From the NCBI GenBank assembly GCA_949287815.1, contig CASEHS010000005.1:1-64000 (forward strand): a stretch of 64,000 bases of DNA, given 5' to 3'. Each line of letters begins with the position of its first letter. The stretch's first letter is position 1. A program made the translations under genes and the position numbers. Below are positions 35,893 through 44,871 of this stretch, one piece after another. Under the pieces are notes generated by a model. It was not told the DNA's origin. It worked only from the letters and a program-made list of their open reading frames with translations, and did not search any database. The DNA is from an uncultured Bacillota bacterium. GTDB lineage: Bacteria; Bacillota; Clostridia; Christensenellales; Borkfalkiaceae.

Positions 35893-37206
35893 ATGACAAA
35901 GGTCAAAGATTATATTTATAATCCCGAATTTGAGTGTATGACTCGTTCGGAAATGGAAAATCTGCAAAGTGAACGTCTCAGAAAGACGGTCGAACGCGTA
36001 TATAATAATTGTGCACCGTATCGGGCAAAGATGGATGAATTGAAGTTAAAACCTTCGGATATCCGTTCGGTATCAGATCTGTCAAAATTGCCTTTTACGG
36101 TAAAGCATGATCTTCGTGAAGCGTATCCGTTCGGGTTTTATTCTTCACCTGCTTCGGAGATCGTGGAAGTACACGCTTCAAGCGGAACGACTGGAAAACT
36201 TACGGTTGTAGGCTATACTAAAAACGATATTGATGTCTGGTCGGAAATTGCGGCAAGAAGTTTTGCTATGGCAGGTATCAATAAAGATTCAATGGTACAT
36301 ATAGCGTACGGATACGGGCTTTTCACGGGCGGACTCGGTGCGCATTACGGCGCACAGAAAATCGGGGCTTCGACCGTGCCTGCAAGCGCGGGAAATACGA
36401 TCCGCCAACTTACGTTGATGCGCGATTTCGGTGCGACGCATCTTTGTTGTACTCCTTCATATGCAATTTTCCTTGCTACGGAAATTGAGAAGGCGGGGAT
36501 GAAAATTGAGGATTTTTCATTGATCGGAGGTGCGTTCGGAGCAGAGCCTTGGACTTACCAGATGCGCGATGAGCTGGAACGGATGTTGCATATAGACGCT
36601 TTGGATATTTACGGTTTATCGGAAATCTGCGGTCCGGGTGTTGCAATGGAATGTATGCAAAAACATGGTTCGCATATTCAGGAAGACCACTTTATCCCTG
36701 AAATTATCGATCCGGAAACACTTGAGCCTCTGCCGTTCGGAAGCGAGGGTGAGTTGGTGTTCACAACGATCACCAAGACCGGTCAGCCACTAATCCGTTA
36801 TCGTACGCGCGATCTTTGCACGCTTTCCAATGAGAAGTGCGCTTGCGGCAGAACTACCGTAAAGATGGGTAAAGTAAAAGGCCGTTCGGACGATATGCTG
36901 ATCATCCGCGGAGTAAATGTATTCCCGTCACAGATAGAAGCGGCGATCATGAATGTGTCCGGGGTATCACCTCACTATATGATCTATGTTGACAGGGTCA
37001 ATAATCTTGACGTCATTGAGATTGATATTGAACTGGACGGAAATCTTACGCCCGATAAAGTATCGGATGTTGAATCCATCCGCAAAAAGGTGGAAACGGA
37101 GATCAATTCCTATATCGGGCTCGGGGCAAAAATCAAACTTTGCGAGTCGGGCTCTATACAGCGCAGTGAAGGAAAAGCAGTGCGCGTTATAGACAGAAGG
37201 AAATAA
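35893..37206 (+). CDS. paaK: Phenylacetate-CoA ligase family protein (second copy)
   Basis: 437 residues from ATG 35893, the start that aligns with the first copy; the frame is open to 35815, inside iorB, and ATG 35827 is an alternative. The upstream Shine-Dalgarno is weak. It has the same motifs as the first copy ('HASSGTTGKL', 'YGLSEICGPG', 'GRSDDMLIIRGVNVFPSQIE') but differs substantially in sequence, which suggests different aryl substrates, for example indole-, phenyl- or hydroxyphenyl-acetate. Confidence 0.92.
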   Translation: MTKVKDYIYNPEFECMTRSEMENLQSERLRKTVERVYNNCAPYRAKMDELKLKPSDIRSVSDLSKLPFTVKHDLREAYPFGFYSSPASEIVEVHASSGTTGKLTVVGYTKNDIDVWSEIAARSFAMAGINKDSMVHIAYGYGLFTGGLGAHYGAQKIGASTVPASAGNTIRQLTLMRDFGATHLCCTPSYAIFLATEIEKAGMKIEDFSLIGGAFGAEPWTYQMRDELERMLHIDALDIYGLSEICGPGVAMECMQKHGSHIQEDHFIPEIIDPETLEPLPFGSEGELVFTTITKTGQPLIRYRTRDLCTLSNEKCACGRTTVKMGKVKGRSDDMLIIRGVNVFPSQIEAAIMNVSGVSPHYMIYVDRVNNLDVIEIDIELDGNLTPDKVSDVESIRKKVETEINSYIGLGAKIKLCESGSIQRSEGKAVRVIDRRK

Positions 37207-37222
37207 AGTAAGGGAGGAAAAA

Positions 37223-37648
37223 ATGATGTTGGTAAAACAGTTGTCCGTATTTATGGAAAACAGACCGGGAAGATTGTATAAACTCACAAACGCACTCGGA
37301 AAAGAAGGTATTGATTTTGTAACACTTTCCATAGCCGACACAAAGGATTTCGGTATCGTTCGGTTTATCGCGAGAGATAATGAACGCGCTTATGGAATTC
37401 TGAAAAAGGAAGGCTTTACGGTCGGAATCACTGAACTTATTGGGGTGGAAGTGGAAGATAAGCCCAATGCGCTTGCAGAAGTGGTTGCACTTATGGAGCA
37501 GGAAAATATCAATATTGAATATCTTTATTCGTTTGTACTGACGAACCACAACAGTGCAAAAATTCTGATGCGTGTGAATGAAACGGAAAGAGCGGTCGGA
37601 TTGCTGGAAGAAAAAGGCATAAAGATGCTTTCCGAAAAAATTCTGTAA
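37223..37648 (+). CDS. Tandem ACT-domain protein
   Basis: 141 residues with two ACT domains (about 3-70 and 72-141), each starting with the 'NRPGRLYKLTNAL' / 'DKPNALAEVVALM' pattern and no catalytic domain. ACT domains bind amino acids. Stand-alone tandem ACT proteins are often encoded beside ior-paaK genes and probably sense aromatic or branched amino acids to regulate flux. AGGAGG precedes tandem ATG codons at 37223 and 37226. Last gene of the operon. Confidence 0.9.
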   Translation: MMLVKQLSVFMENRPGRLYKLTNALGKEGIDFVTLSIADTKDFGIVRFIARDNERAYGILKKEGFTVGITELIGVEVEDKPNALAEVVALMEQENINIEYLYSFVLTNHNSAKILMRVNETERAVGLLEEKGIKMLSEKIL

Positions 37649-37658
37649 ACAATTCATT

Positions 37659-37694
37659 GCGGGCGGTTCAGGTTTGAGCCGCCCGCTGTTTTAA
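37659..37694 (+). terminator. Intrinsic terminator of the paaK-ior operon
   Basis: GCGGGCGGTTCA (37659-37670) pairs with TGAGCCGCCCGC (37675-37686), one G-U pair, then TGTTTT. Confidence 0.88.
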
Positions 37695-37741
37695 AATCAA
37701 AAATTTTGGTTAAGATTTTAGATTAACTCTAAGGACAAGGC

Positions 37742-39079
37742 TTGGTGAAAAAGATGTGGTTTGACGAAAGTGTATTTTATCAGATTTATCCGCTGGGATA
37801 TTGCGGTGCTGAAAAGGAAAATGACGGAGGTGCGGTGCGTCATCGTTTTTCCGAAATTGAAAAGAATATTCCTATATTGTCAGAGCAGGGCTTTAAGGCG
37901 GTTTTATTTAATCCGCTTTTTGAAAGCGAGCGGCACGGTTACGACACGGTCGATTTTTTTAAAGTTGACAGGCGTCTCGGCGATAATGCGGATTTTCGCG
38001 CGCTCGTAGAAAAATTTCATCAGGCGGGTATGCGTGTGGTTTTGGACGGGGTTTTCAATCACGTCGGAAGAAAGTTTTTTGCTTTTCAGGATGTACTGAA
38101 AAACCGTGAAAATTCTGATAAAAAGAGTTGGTTTTATGTGAATTTCGGCGGAAATACGGAGTATAACGACGGACTTTGGTATGAAGGTTGGGAAGGTCAC
38201 AGGGAACTTGTCAAACTCAACCTTTCCGAACCTGCTGTGCTCGATTACATTTCTTCTGCAATAAAATACTGGATAGAGGTATTCGGAATAGACGGATTGC
38301 GATTGGATGTAAGCTATCTTCTGCCCGAATGGTTTTTTGATTGGCTGCGGCGCACGGTACGGGCGCTTCGCGAAGATTTTTTCCTTATGGGCGAAGTGAT
38401 CCATTGCCAGAATTTTGCAAAGAACATAACGCCCGACAGATTGAATTCTATCACAAACTATGAGTGTTACAAGGGGTTGACTTCGGCGCTCAATTCGGAT
38501 AATCTTTTTGAGATCGAACACTCACTTACCCGTTTGTTTTCCGATCAGCCTTGGTCTCTCTATCGCGGTAAAAATCTTTTCAGCTTTGCGGATAATCACG
38601 ACGTTTCCCGAGTTTGTTCTGCTCTGAAAGACGGACGCAAACTGTTTGCGCTGTATGGGATATTATATACAATGCCGGGAATTCCCTGTATATATTACGG
38701 GTCAGAATACGGCGTGCAGGGAGAAAAGAGACAAGGTGTCGACGGTGATGATGCATTGCGTCCGAAAATCAGCGAGATAGATTTACAGAAATATCCTGAA
38801 TTGACCGATTATATTGTAAAGCTCAACAAGATCAGAACAGAGCATTCTGCACTTGCTTACGGAAGTTATGAAAAGTGCGTTCTTTCCAATAAATATATGT
38901 GTTTTAAACGGCAATCGGAAGTCGAAAAAATTTATTGTGCGTTTAATATTTCGGATCAGCAAGTTATTGTGCGTGTAGAAGAAGCGGAAGTGGTTGATCT
39001 TCTTACGGGCGAGAAGAGAAATCTGAATGATATCTATCTTCCTCCTTTTTCGGTAAAGATCCTGAGGAAAAACGGATAA
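37742..39079 (+). CDS. GH13 alpha-amylase family glycosidase
   Basis: 445 residues if the TTG start at 37742 is used; GTG 37745 or ATG 37754 are also possible, with AAGGA at 37730-37735. It is a GH13 barrel with no signal peptide, so it acts on imported maltodextrins. The four GH13 regions are present: 'DGVFNHVG', 'GLRLDVSYL' (nucleophile Asp near residue 187), 'MGEVIH' (acid/base Glu near 217) and 'FADNHDVSR' (Asp near 285). A C-terminal beta domain closes it. Exact specificity (maltogenic, cyclodextrin or oligo-glucosidase) is unclear. Confidence 0.92.
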   Translation: MVKKMWFDESVFYQIYPLGYCGAEKENDGGAVRHRFSEIEKNIPILSEQGFKAVLFNPLFESERHGYDTVDFFKVDRRLGDNADFRALVEKFHQAGMRVVLDGVFNHVGRKFFAFQDVLKNRENSDKKSWFYVNFGGNTEYNDGLWYEGWEGHRELVKLNLSEPAVLDYISSAIKYWIEVFGIDGLRLDVSYLLPEWFFDWLRRTVRALREDFFLMGEVIHCQNFAKNITPDRLNSITNYECYKGLTSALNSDNLFEIEHSLTRLFSDQPWSLYRGKNLFSFADNHDVSRVCSALKDGRKLFALYGILYTMPGIPCIYYGSEYGVQGEKRQGVDGDDALRPKISEIDLQKYPELTDYIVKLNKIRTEHSALAYGSYEKCVLSNKYMCFKRQSEVEKIYCAFNISDQQVIVRVEEAEVVDLLTGEKRNLNDIYLPPFSVKILRKNG

Positions 39080-39179
39080 ATAAGGTTTTTATTTTTGTTT
39101 AATGCAGGTCTTTGAGAATAAAGATAAAATAGTTAATGTTTTGTTAAATTTATTTCATTCGTTTTTCAAAAATTATTTA

Positions 39180-39208
39180 TTGACAAAACACGCCTGTTGG
39201 AATATAAT
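39180..39208 (+). promoter_or_regulatory. Perfect sigma-A promoter of the ABC/FtsX operon
   Basis: TTGACA (39180-39185), 17 bases, TATAAT (39203-39208): exact consensus. A second TATAAT lies at 39266-39271. Strong consensus plus a downstream inverted repeat suggests a repressed promoter. Confidence 0.85.
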
Positions 39209-39223
39209 AAAAGAGAAATTTAG

Positions 39224-39257
39224 TTATTACTATAAATAATTTCTACCGTTGTAATAA
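39224..39257. promoter_or_regulatory. Inverted repeat, possible MarR operator
   Basis: TTATTAC (39224-39230) and GTAATAA (39251-39257) are perfect inverted arms in the early transcribed region. The operon encodes its own MarR regulator. The arms are far apart (20 bases), so this may also be a leader hairpin. Confidence 0.35.
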
Positions 39258-39312
39258 ATTAGTATTATAATGATTGAATAAGCATGACGCGATGTGACAA
39301 AAGGAGGGGGCT

Positions 39313-40014
39313 ATGAGTTTTGTTGAATTCAGAAACGTAAGCAGATTTTATACGATGGGCAAAAACGTGATCAAAGCGGCAGACGGAGTAAATTTTACGA
39401 TCGAGGAGGGAGAATTCTGCGTCGTAGTAGGTCCGAGCGGCGCGGGTAAAACCACGGTGCTCAATATGCTCGGAGGAATGGACACTGTTTCGGAAGGGGA
39501 AATCTATGTAGACGGAGTACAGATCAGTGCATTCAATGAAAAGCAGTTTACGGAATACCGCAGATATGACGTAGGATTTGTATTTCAGTTTTATAATTTG
39601 ATCCAAAACTTGACTGCACTTGAAAATGTGGAGATCGCGTCTGAGATCTGTAAAAATCCGTTGGATGCAAAACAGACGTTGATAAAAGTCGGATTGGAAG
39701 AGCGGTTGAATAATTTTCCCGCACAATTATCGGGCGGAGAGCAACAGAGGGTTTCAATTGCCCGTGCGATTGCGAAAAATCCTAAACTTCTTCTCTGTGA
39801 TGAACCGACAGGTGCGCTCGATTACGAAACGGGCAAAAATATTTTGAGACTGTTGCACAATGTATGCAGGGAGAATAAAAAAACGGTTATAGTTATTACA
39901 CATAACCAGGCAATTACGCGTATGGCGGACAGAGTCATACACATTAAAAACGGAAAAGTTTCATCGGAGGAGAGAATAGAGAATCCCGAAGACGTAAGCG
40001 CAATAGAGTGGTAA
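39313..40014 (+). CDS. ABC transporter ATP-binding protein (MacB/LolD type)
   Basis: 233 residues. Walker A 'GPSGAGKTT', Q-loop '[13 protein letters not shown]', signature '[14 protein letters not shown]', Walker B '[11 protein letters not shown]' and the H-loop histidine are intact. This is the ATPase of an FtsX-type (MacB, BceA) transporter, whose mechanotransmission exports peptides or lipids, or removes antimicrobial peptides. Strong AGGAGGGGG site. The permease gene follows 68 bases later. Confidence 0.94.
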   Translation: MSFVEFRNVSRFYTMGKNVIKAADGVNFTIEEGEFCVVVGPSGAGKTTVLNMLGGMDTVSEGEIYVDGVQISAFNEKQFTEYRRYDVGFVFQFYNLIQNLTALENVEIASEICKNPLDAKQTLIKVGLEERLNNFPAQLSGGEQQRVSIARAIAKNPKLLLCDEPTGALDYETGKNILRLLHNVCRENKKTVIVITHNQAITRMADRVIHIKNGKVSSEERIENPEDVSAIEW

Positions 40015-40082
40015 AGAAGTTTGGCTGCAGTGTGCAACTTTATCAAAGTTCATAAATGCAAAAAGCTTGGCGGAGGTTTGGC

Positions 40083-42605
40083 ATGAAGAAATTTACCAAA
40101 AATATCCTCAAAGAGTTTAAATACAGTTTCGGAAGATTTTTTGCGATCATGGCGATCGTCGCCGTTGGGGTCGGTTTTCTGATCGGGGTGATGCAGGCGA
40201 CGCCTGACATGAAACGCTCCATGGATCATTATTACAGGGATAATTCCGCATACGATGCTTCGGTAAAAGCGACTTTAGGACTATCCGAAGATGATGTGGC
40301 GGCGATATCCGATCTGGAAAACGTAAAAAAAGTTACGCCTGTGATAACGAGCGATTGTATGGCGAGCATCGGCGACGGTACGTCTGTGGCGGTAAAACTT
40401 GTCGGAACAGATTTTTCTGAGGATGCGTTAAATCAGATTACGGTTTTGGAAGGAAGGCTTCCGCAAACGGCAAACGAGATCGTTGCGGAGCGTTCAAATA
40501 AATATTTTTCAAAGATAGAGATTGGTGAAAAGATCGCTATCAAAGAATACGGCTCTTACGGGGATATTTATGCGACGGAAGAGTTTGAAGTTGTGGGAAT
40601 TGTTTCCACTCCCGACTATTATGGAAAAGAGAGTCGGGAAGTCACTAGTATCGGTGCCGGGTATCTGAGCGGTGTGTTTTATGTTTTACCCGAAGTTTAT
40701 GACATGAACGGAGGTATTTTCCAAAGTTTATCGGCTTTGGGGGTAAAACCGTCTTATACAGATTGTTATATTCTCTTTGAGGAATCTGAGGAGTATCAGA
40801 CTTTTACGGATGATTACAAAAACTATGTGCTTGACTCTCTCACTTCTGTTCGCGAGTTAGGAACGAAACGTAACAGTTCGCTTAACGAAACACTGGCTCC
40901 TTTTAATGTTCAGGCGGAGTGGTATCTGCTTGATAGGGCGAGTACAAACGTAAGTTACATCAGTTTTGCACTGAACGTTGAAAAAGTAGAAGACATAGCC
41001 GGAGTATTCCCTGTTTTCTTTATTGTTGTTGCGGCGCTGGTTGCGCTTACATCCATGACGAGAATGGTGGAAGAGGACCGTATGCAGATCGGCACCTTCA
41101 AAGCGCTTGGGTACGGCGGCGGAAAGATCATGTCCAAATACTTGCTGTATTGCTGTTTTGCTAGTTTTGTCGGCTGTGTCGGGGGAATACTTATCGGTTT
41201 CAGTTTGTTGCCGTCTATTTTCTGGCGTGCTTATGAAACTCTTTATTTTTTGCCGAAACTTTCGCTCTTGTTCAGTCCTTGGTTTGCTTTGGCGGTATTC
41301 GGGATCGCGCTTTTGGGTACGGCGTTGGTAACGGTCTATGCGTGCAGGTCTGCGGTCAAAGAAAAGCCGTCCGTACTCATGCAGCCCAAAGCCCCGAAAC
41401 CCGGGAAACGCATTCTGTTGGAAAGAGTGGGCTTTTTCTGGAATATTCTGAAATTCAAATGGAAAGCGACGATCAGAAATATTTTCAGATATAAAAAGAA
41501 TATGATTCTTACGATCATATCGGTCATGGGTTGTACGGCACTGATCCTAACAGGGTTTGGAATGAATGATTCGGTTCAAGCCGTTACTTCGATACAGTTT
41601 AAGGATATTGTGCATTACGATACAGTGATCGGATATTCAGGGGAACGGGAAGAAGGCGGAGCATTGGACACTTTCCTTGCGGATTCCGACTGGGTATCAC
41701 TTTACAGTGAAAGCGGGAATCTGATTTTCGGGTCAGGTAAAAACCAGTCTTTTGAAAGTGTGGATCTGTTTCTTGTGGAAAATGAGTCTGAATTTTCTTC
41801 TTTCGTAACTTTACGTGAATACGGAAAAACTTCACAGATCAAAATATCTGATAAAGGGGTTTCCGAAGACAATTCGGTTCCGATCGTATTGACGGAAAAT
41901 CTTGCCGTCGTTTATGATGTAAATGTGGGCGATACCGTTTTATATCGGTCAGGGGATCAAGAGATAACACTTAAAGTTTATAAGATATGTGAAAACTATA
42001 CGGGCAGCTATGTCTATATGGGTAAAGACGCATATCAGTCGGTTACGGGAAAAACTGTCGAGGAAAACACGTACTTGGTAAAAGCAGGTGTAAAAAGCGG
42101 TGATATTTCCGAACTTGCGGAAAAACTTCTCGGTGACAAAAGCGTGACTTCCGTGGAGTTTACGCAGACGACGATTGATACGTTTAAGGGGCTGGATTCG
42201 ACGATGGGCATGATCATAGCGGTACTTGTGATCAGTGCAGGCGCATTGGCAGCGATCGTTTTATACAACCTTACAAATATCAATATCGATGAGCGTCGTC
42301 GGGAAATCGCAACATTGCGCGTTTTGGGGTATAAAAAGAGTGAGGTCGCAGGTTATATTTACCGAGAAAGTGCTATTTTAACAGTGTTTGGTACATTGCT
42401 TGGATTGGTTTTAGGATTCTTCTTGCATATGTACATTGTTCGACGTGTAAACGGCGTGATGATGATGTTTGGAAGAACGATCAGCTGGATGAGTTATATT
42501 TGGTCTTTCCTGTTGACTCTTGCTTTTGCCGTAATTGTATATGCGTTTATGCTCATCAAATTGAACAAGATAAATATGGCTGAATCATTGAAATCAAACG
42601 AATAA
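40083..42605 (+). CDS. ABC transporter permease, double FtsX domain
   Basis: 840 residues from ATG 40083, preceded by CGGAGG. A first helix (about 20-42), a large extracytoplasmic region (about 45-300), an FtsX triple-helix block (about 305-440), a second long extracytoplasmic region after a helix near 478-500, and a C-terminal FtsX block (about 715-835). This is the MacB/YtrF-like double-FtsX type. Together with the upstream ATPase it forms an exporter or peptide-detoxification module. Substrate unknown. Confidence 0.92.
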   Translation: MKKFTKNILKEFKYSFGRFFAIMAIVAVGVGFLIGVMQATPDMKRSMDHYYRDNSAYDASVKATLGLSEDDVAAISDLENVKKVTPVITSDCMASIGDGTSVAVKLVGTDFSEDALNQITVLEGRLPQTANEIVAERSNKYFSKIEIGEKIAIKEYGSYGDIYATEEFEVVGIVSTPDYYGKESREVTSIGAGYLSGVFYVLPEVYDMNGGIFQSLSALGVKPSYTDCYILFEESEEYQTFTDDYKNYVLDSLTSVRELGTKRNSSLNETLAPFNVQAEWYLLDRASTNVSYISFALNVEKVEDIAGVFPVFFIVVAALVALTSMTRMVEEDRMQIGTFKALGYGGGKIMSKYLLYCCFASFVGCVGGILIGFSLLPSIFWRAYETLYFLPKLSLLFSPWFALAVFGIALLGTALVTVYACRSAVKEKPSVLMQPKAPKPGKRILLERVGFFWNILKFKWKATIRNIFRYKKNMILTIISVMGCTALILTGFGMNDSVQAVTSIQFKDIVHYDTVIGYSGEREEGGALDTFLADSDWVSLYSESGNLIFGSGKNQSFESVDLFLVENESEFSSFVTLREYGKTSQIKISDKGVSEDNSVPIVLTENLAVVYDVNVGDTVLYRSGDQEITLKVYKICENYTGSYVYMGKDAYQSVTGKTVEENTYLVKAGVKSGDISELAEKLLGDKSVTSVEFTQTTIDTFKGLDSTMGMIIAVLVISAGALAAIVLYNLTNINIDERRREIATLRVLGYKKSEVAGYIYRESAILTVFGTLLGLVLGFFLHMYIVRRVNGVMMMFGRTISWMSYIWSFLLTLAFAVIVYAFMLIKLNKINMAESLKSNE

Positions 42606-42627
42606 TGAAAAAAGTCAGGTTAAGATT

Positions 42628-43080
42628 ATGGATAAAAAAAGTCTCAGAAGAGAATTGATGCACGAATTATGGCGCATGAATAAAATGCACCTGATCGTTA
42701 CGTTGCAGGAATTTGTAGAAGGGGAAACGGCAACGCTTGCTTATCTGAACGACGTCGCACAGCCGAAAATTACTCCGTCTATGATCAGTGACAATCTCAG
42801 GATCAGCAGGGCCCGTGCGGCGAATATACTTCGATCGCTGAGAGGGAAAGGTTTTGTCCGCATGGATATTGCCGAAGACGACAGAAGAAAAATGTATGTG
42901 TTTATCACGGATAAGGGAAAAAAGCATCTTTCGGATAAACAGCAATTTCTGACAGATTACTTTGACCTGTATGTGGAAGTACTGGGTGAAGAGGATACCA
43001 AAGAACTGATCCGTCTGATCAGAAAAACGGCGGATAACGAGCGGTTGCTTACGGATGAAAGTAAAGGAGAAGTCGAATGA
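42628..43080 (+). CDS. MarR family transcriptional regulator
   Basis: 150 residues. Winged helix in the middle ('PKITPSMISDNLRISRARAANILRSL' recognition region and wing 'EDDRRKMYVFITDKG') flanked by dimerising helices. It probably represses the upstream exporter operon, since it is the third gene in the same direction, 22 bases after the permease. The effector is likely a substrate of that exporter. Its end overlaps the next start (ATGA). Confidence 0.9.
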   Translation: MDKKSLRRELMHELWRMNKMHLIVTLQEFVEGETATLAYLNDVAQPKITPSMISDNLRISRARAANILRSLRGKGFVRMDIAEDDRRKMYVFITDKGKKHLSDKQQFLTDYFDLYVEVLGEEDTKELIRLIRKTADNERLLTDESKGEVE

Positions 43081-43436
43081 TAGAAAACGAATCAGGGGAA
43101 GATTATCTGGAAGCGATCTTGCGCCTTTCCTCAAAAAAGCCCGATGTTCATTCGGTGGAAATATCCAGAGAGTTGGGTGTATCAAAGCCCGCGGTTACAA
43201 AGGCGGTGCGGCTTCTCACGCAAAAAGGCTATGTGAAAGTAGAAAAAAATCATATTTTTCTTACCGAAGAAGGAAAAGCGTACGCGGAGGCTGTTTACGA
43301 GCGGCATTTAACACTTACTTCGTTTTTGAAAAAACTCGGAGTGACTTCAAATACGGCAGAGAGTGATGCGTGCCGTATAGAGCACATACTGAGCGATGAA
43401 ACCTTTGAAGCAGTAAAGCGTTTTGTTGAAAAATGA
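43077..43436 (+). CDS. DtxR/MntR-family metal-dependent regulator (short form)
   Basis: 119 residues. N-terminal winged helix (about 1-62: 'DYLEAILRLSS', 'VSKPAVTKAVRLLTQKGYV') and a metal-binding dimerisation domain ('AYAEAVYERHLTLTSFL', 'AESDACRIEHILSDETF') with the family's Glu, His and Cys ligands. It lacks the SH3-like third domain of DtxR. It should sense iron or manganese. It is coupled to the MarR gene by an ATGA overlap, an uncommon pairing. Confidence 0.88.
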   Translation: MIENESGEDYLEAILRLSSKKPDVHSVEISRELGVSKPAVTKAVRLLTQKGYVKVEKNHIFLTEEGKAYAEAVYERHLTLTSFLKKLGVTSNTAESDACRIEHILSDETFEAVKRFVEK

Positions 43437-43506
43437 TCTGAAAACCGAGTAATTCTTTAAAAAATATTTTGTTGACTGTATCGGGAAAAAAACAAGCCTT
43501 TTAAGC

Positions 43507-43536
43507 ACATAGTACAAGCAGAAAAAAACATAGACT
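43507..43536 (+). promoter_or_regulatory. Candidate sigma-E promoter of sigK
   Basis: CATAGACT (43529-43536) matches seven of eight in the sigma-E -10 consensus. ACATAGT (43507-43513) is a partial -35 match at 15 bases. sigK is transcribed by sigma-E in Bacillus. Confidence 0.5.
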
Positions 43537-43571
43537 AAACTATCTAAAAAACAGAAGGGGTAGTAGAGTCT

Positions 43572-44273
43572 ATGTTTTTTGATTTTCTGTACGCGATACT
43601 CGGCAAGATTATGTTTTTTACGTCGGCGATCGGCGGAAAAGGATCTTTTCCCAAACCGCTCAGTCCGGAAGAAGAGGCGAGATGTCTGAAATTGGCGGCG
43701 GCGGGCGATAAAGAAGCAAAAGATAAGCTTGTGCGGCATAATATGCGGTTGGTTGCGCACATTGTAAAAAAATACAGCGGCGCAGCAGAAACAGATGATC
43801 TGATCTCGGTTGGGAGCATTGGGCTGATCAAGGCGATCAATACATACCGTCAGGGGAAAGGCACTCAGCTTGCAACTTATACGGCGAGGTGCATTGAAAA
43901 CGAAATTTTAATGTTGATCCGTGCCAATAAAAAGCATAAATCAAACGTGTATTTGTTTGATCCCGTAGGGGTAGATAAAGAAGGCAATGAACTTACCCTT
44001 ATGGATTTACTTTTTGAAAAAGAAGACGGTGTGTTTCAGGAAGTGGAATCGGGACTTGTTAAAGAGCGGGTGATGAAAATACTTCGAGAATGCCTAAGTG
44101 ATAGGGAATACACAGTACTATGTCTGAGATACGGACTAAAAGGCGGCGCTCCGATGCCGCAAAGAGAAGTTGCAGTATTTTTAAAAATATCGCGTTCTTA
44201 TGTATCGCGCATTGAAAAGCGCGCAATAGAACGAGTAAAAGCCAAAATAGAAAAAAATGAGTTTTTCGGTTGA
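43572..44273 (+). CDS. sigK: RNA polymerase sigma-K (late mother-cell sporulation factor)
   Basis: 233 residues. A hydrophobic pro-sequence (about residues 1-25) as in pro-sigma-K precedes region 2 ('NMRLVAHIVKKYSG...DDLISVGSIGLIKAINTY') and region 4 ('QREVAVFLKISRSYVSRIEKRA'). The gene is continuous: no skin element interrupts it, unlike in B. subtilis or C. difficile. So activity must be controlled by transcription and by processing of the pro-sequence. Sits between the metal regulator and the mcsA operon. Confidence 0.95.
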   Translation: MFFDFLYAILGKIMFFTSAIGGKGSFPKPLSPEEEARCLKLAAAGDKEAKDKLVRHNMRLVAHIVKKYSGAAETDDLISVGSIGLIKAINTYRQGKGTQLATYTARCIENEILMLIRANKKHKSNVYLFDPVGVDKEGNELTLMDLLFEKEDGVFQEVESGLVKERVMKILRECLSDREYTVLCLRYGLKGGAPMPQREVAVFLKISRSYVSRIEKRAIERVKAKIEKNEFFG

Positions 44274-44342
44274 AAAAAGTCGTTGGAATGAATATTAGGA
44301 AAGAGGGATAAAGGCTCGTTATAATCTTTTTTAGAAAAACTG

Positions 44343-44371
44343 TTTACAGTAATTATTCGGCGTGATATAAT
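44343..44371 (+). promoter_or_regulatory. Sigma-A promoter of mcsA-mcsB-clpC
   Basis: TTTACA (44343-44348), 17 bases, TATAAT (44366-44371), with TGA before the -10. I see no heptad direct repeat (CtsR operator) around it. Confidence 0.75.
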
Positions 44372-44424
44372 AAAAGAGGAAAAAATACCGAAGCACAGGC
44401 TACGGTCAAGGAGAAATCAAAAAA

Positions 44425-44871
44425 ATGAACTGTTCCTGTTGCGGAAAAGGAAACGGAAAGCATACGGTAACGCGAGAGGGAAAAGATCTTATACTTTGTG
44501 ATTCGTGCTATGAAAGGCTGATGAGTGCGGCTGCTTTTGTAGAGGAAGGTGTTATCTGCCCCGAATGCGGATATACATACGAAGAATATGAGGAGAGCGG
44601 ATTACTCGGTTGTGCCGGGTGCTATAAAGCATTTCGAGAGCGGTTACTGCCCGTTATCAAGAAGATGCAGGGCAAAACAGAGCATATAGGCAAAACCCCC
44701 GAACAAGACAGTACCGTTTTGGAATTATATGAGGAAAGAGAACGGTTGCGCTCTGAATTAGAGCTTGCTTTACGAGAGAAGAGAATGAAGGACGCAGAGC
44801 GGCTCAATCGGGACATACGCGATATCAGTAAAGCGATCGATGACCGTCAGTTCGGAGGCTCGGATGATTAA
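44425..44871 (+). CDS. mcsA: McsA, activator of the protein arginine kinase
   Basis: 148 residues. Four CxxC pairs in the first ~75 residues ('CSCCGKG', 'LCDSC', 'CPECG', 'CAGC') bind zinc, and a UvrB/UvrC helical motif follows (about 95-140). In Bacillus McsA activates McsB and links protein quality control to heat and oxidative or metal stress. It overlaps mcsB by eight bases. CtsR, normally the first gene of this operon, is missing. Confidence 0.94.
   Translation: MNCSCCGKGNGKHTVTREGKDLILCDSCYERLMSAAAFVEEGVICPECGYTYEEYEESGLLGCAGCYKAFRERLLPVIKKMQGKTEHIGKTPEQDSTVLELYEERERLRSELELALREKRMKDAERLNRDIRDISKAIDDRQFGGSDD

Noticed and set aside
44395..44420. TACGGTCAAGGAG as a CtsR half-site upstream of mcsA
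   Set aside because: CtsR sites are a direct repeat of GGTCAAA; only one partial copy is present and it overlaps the ribosome-binding site.
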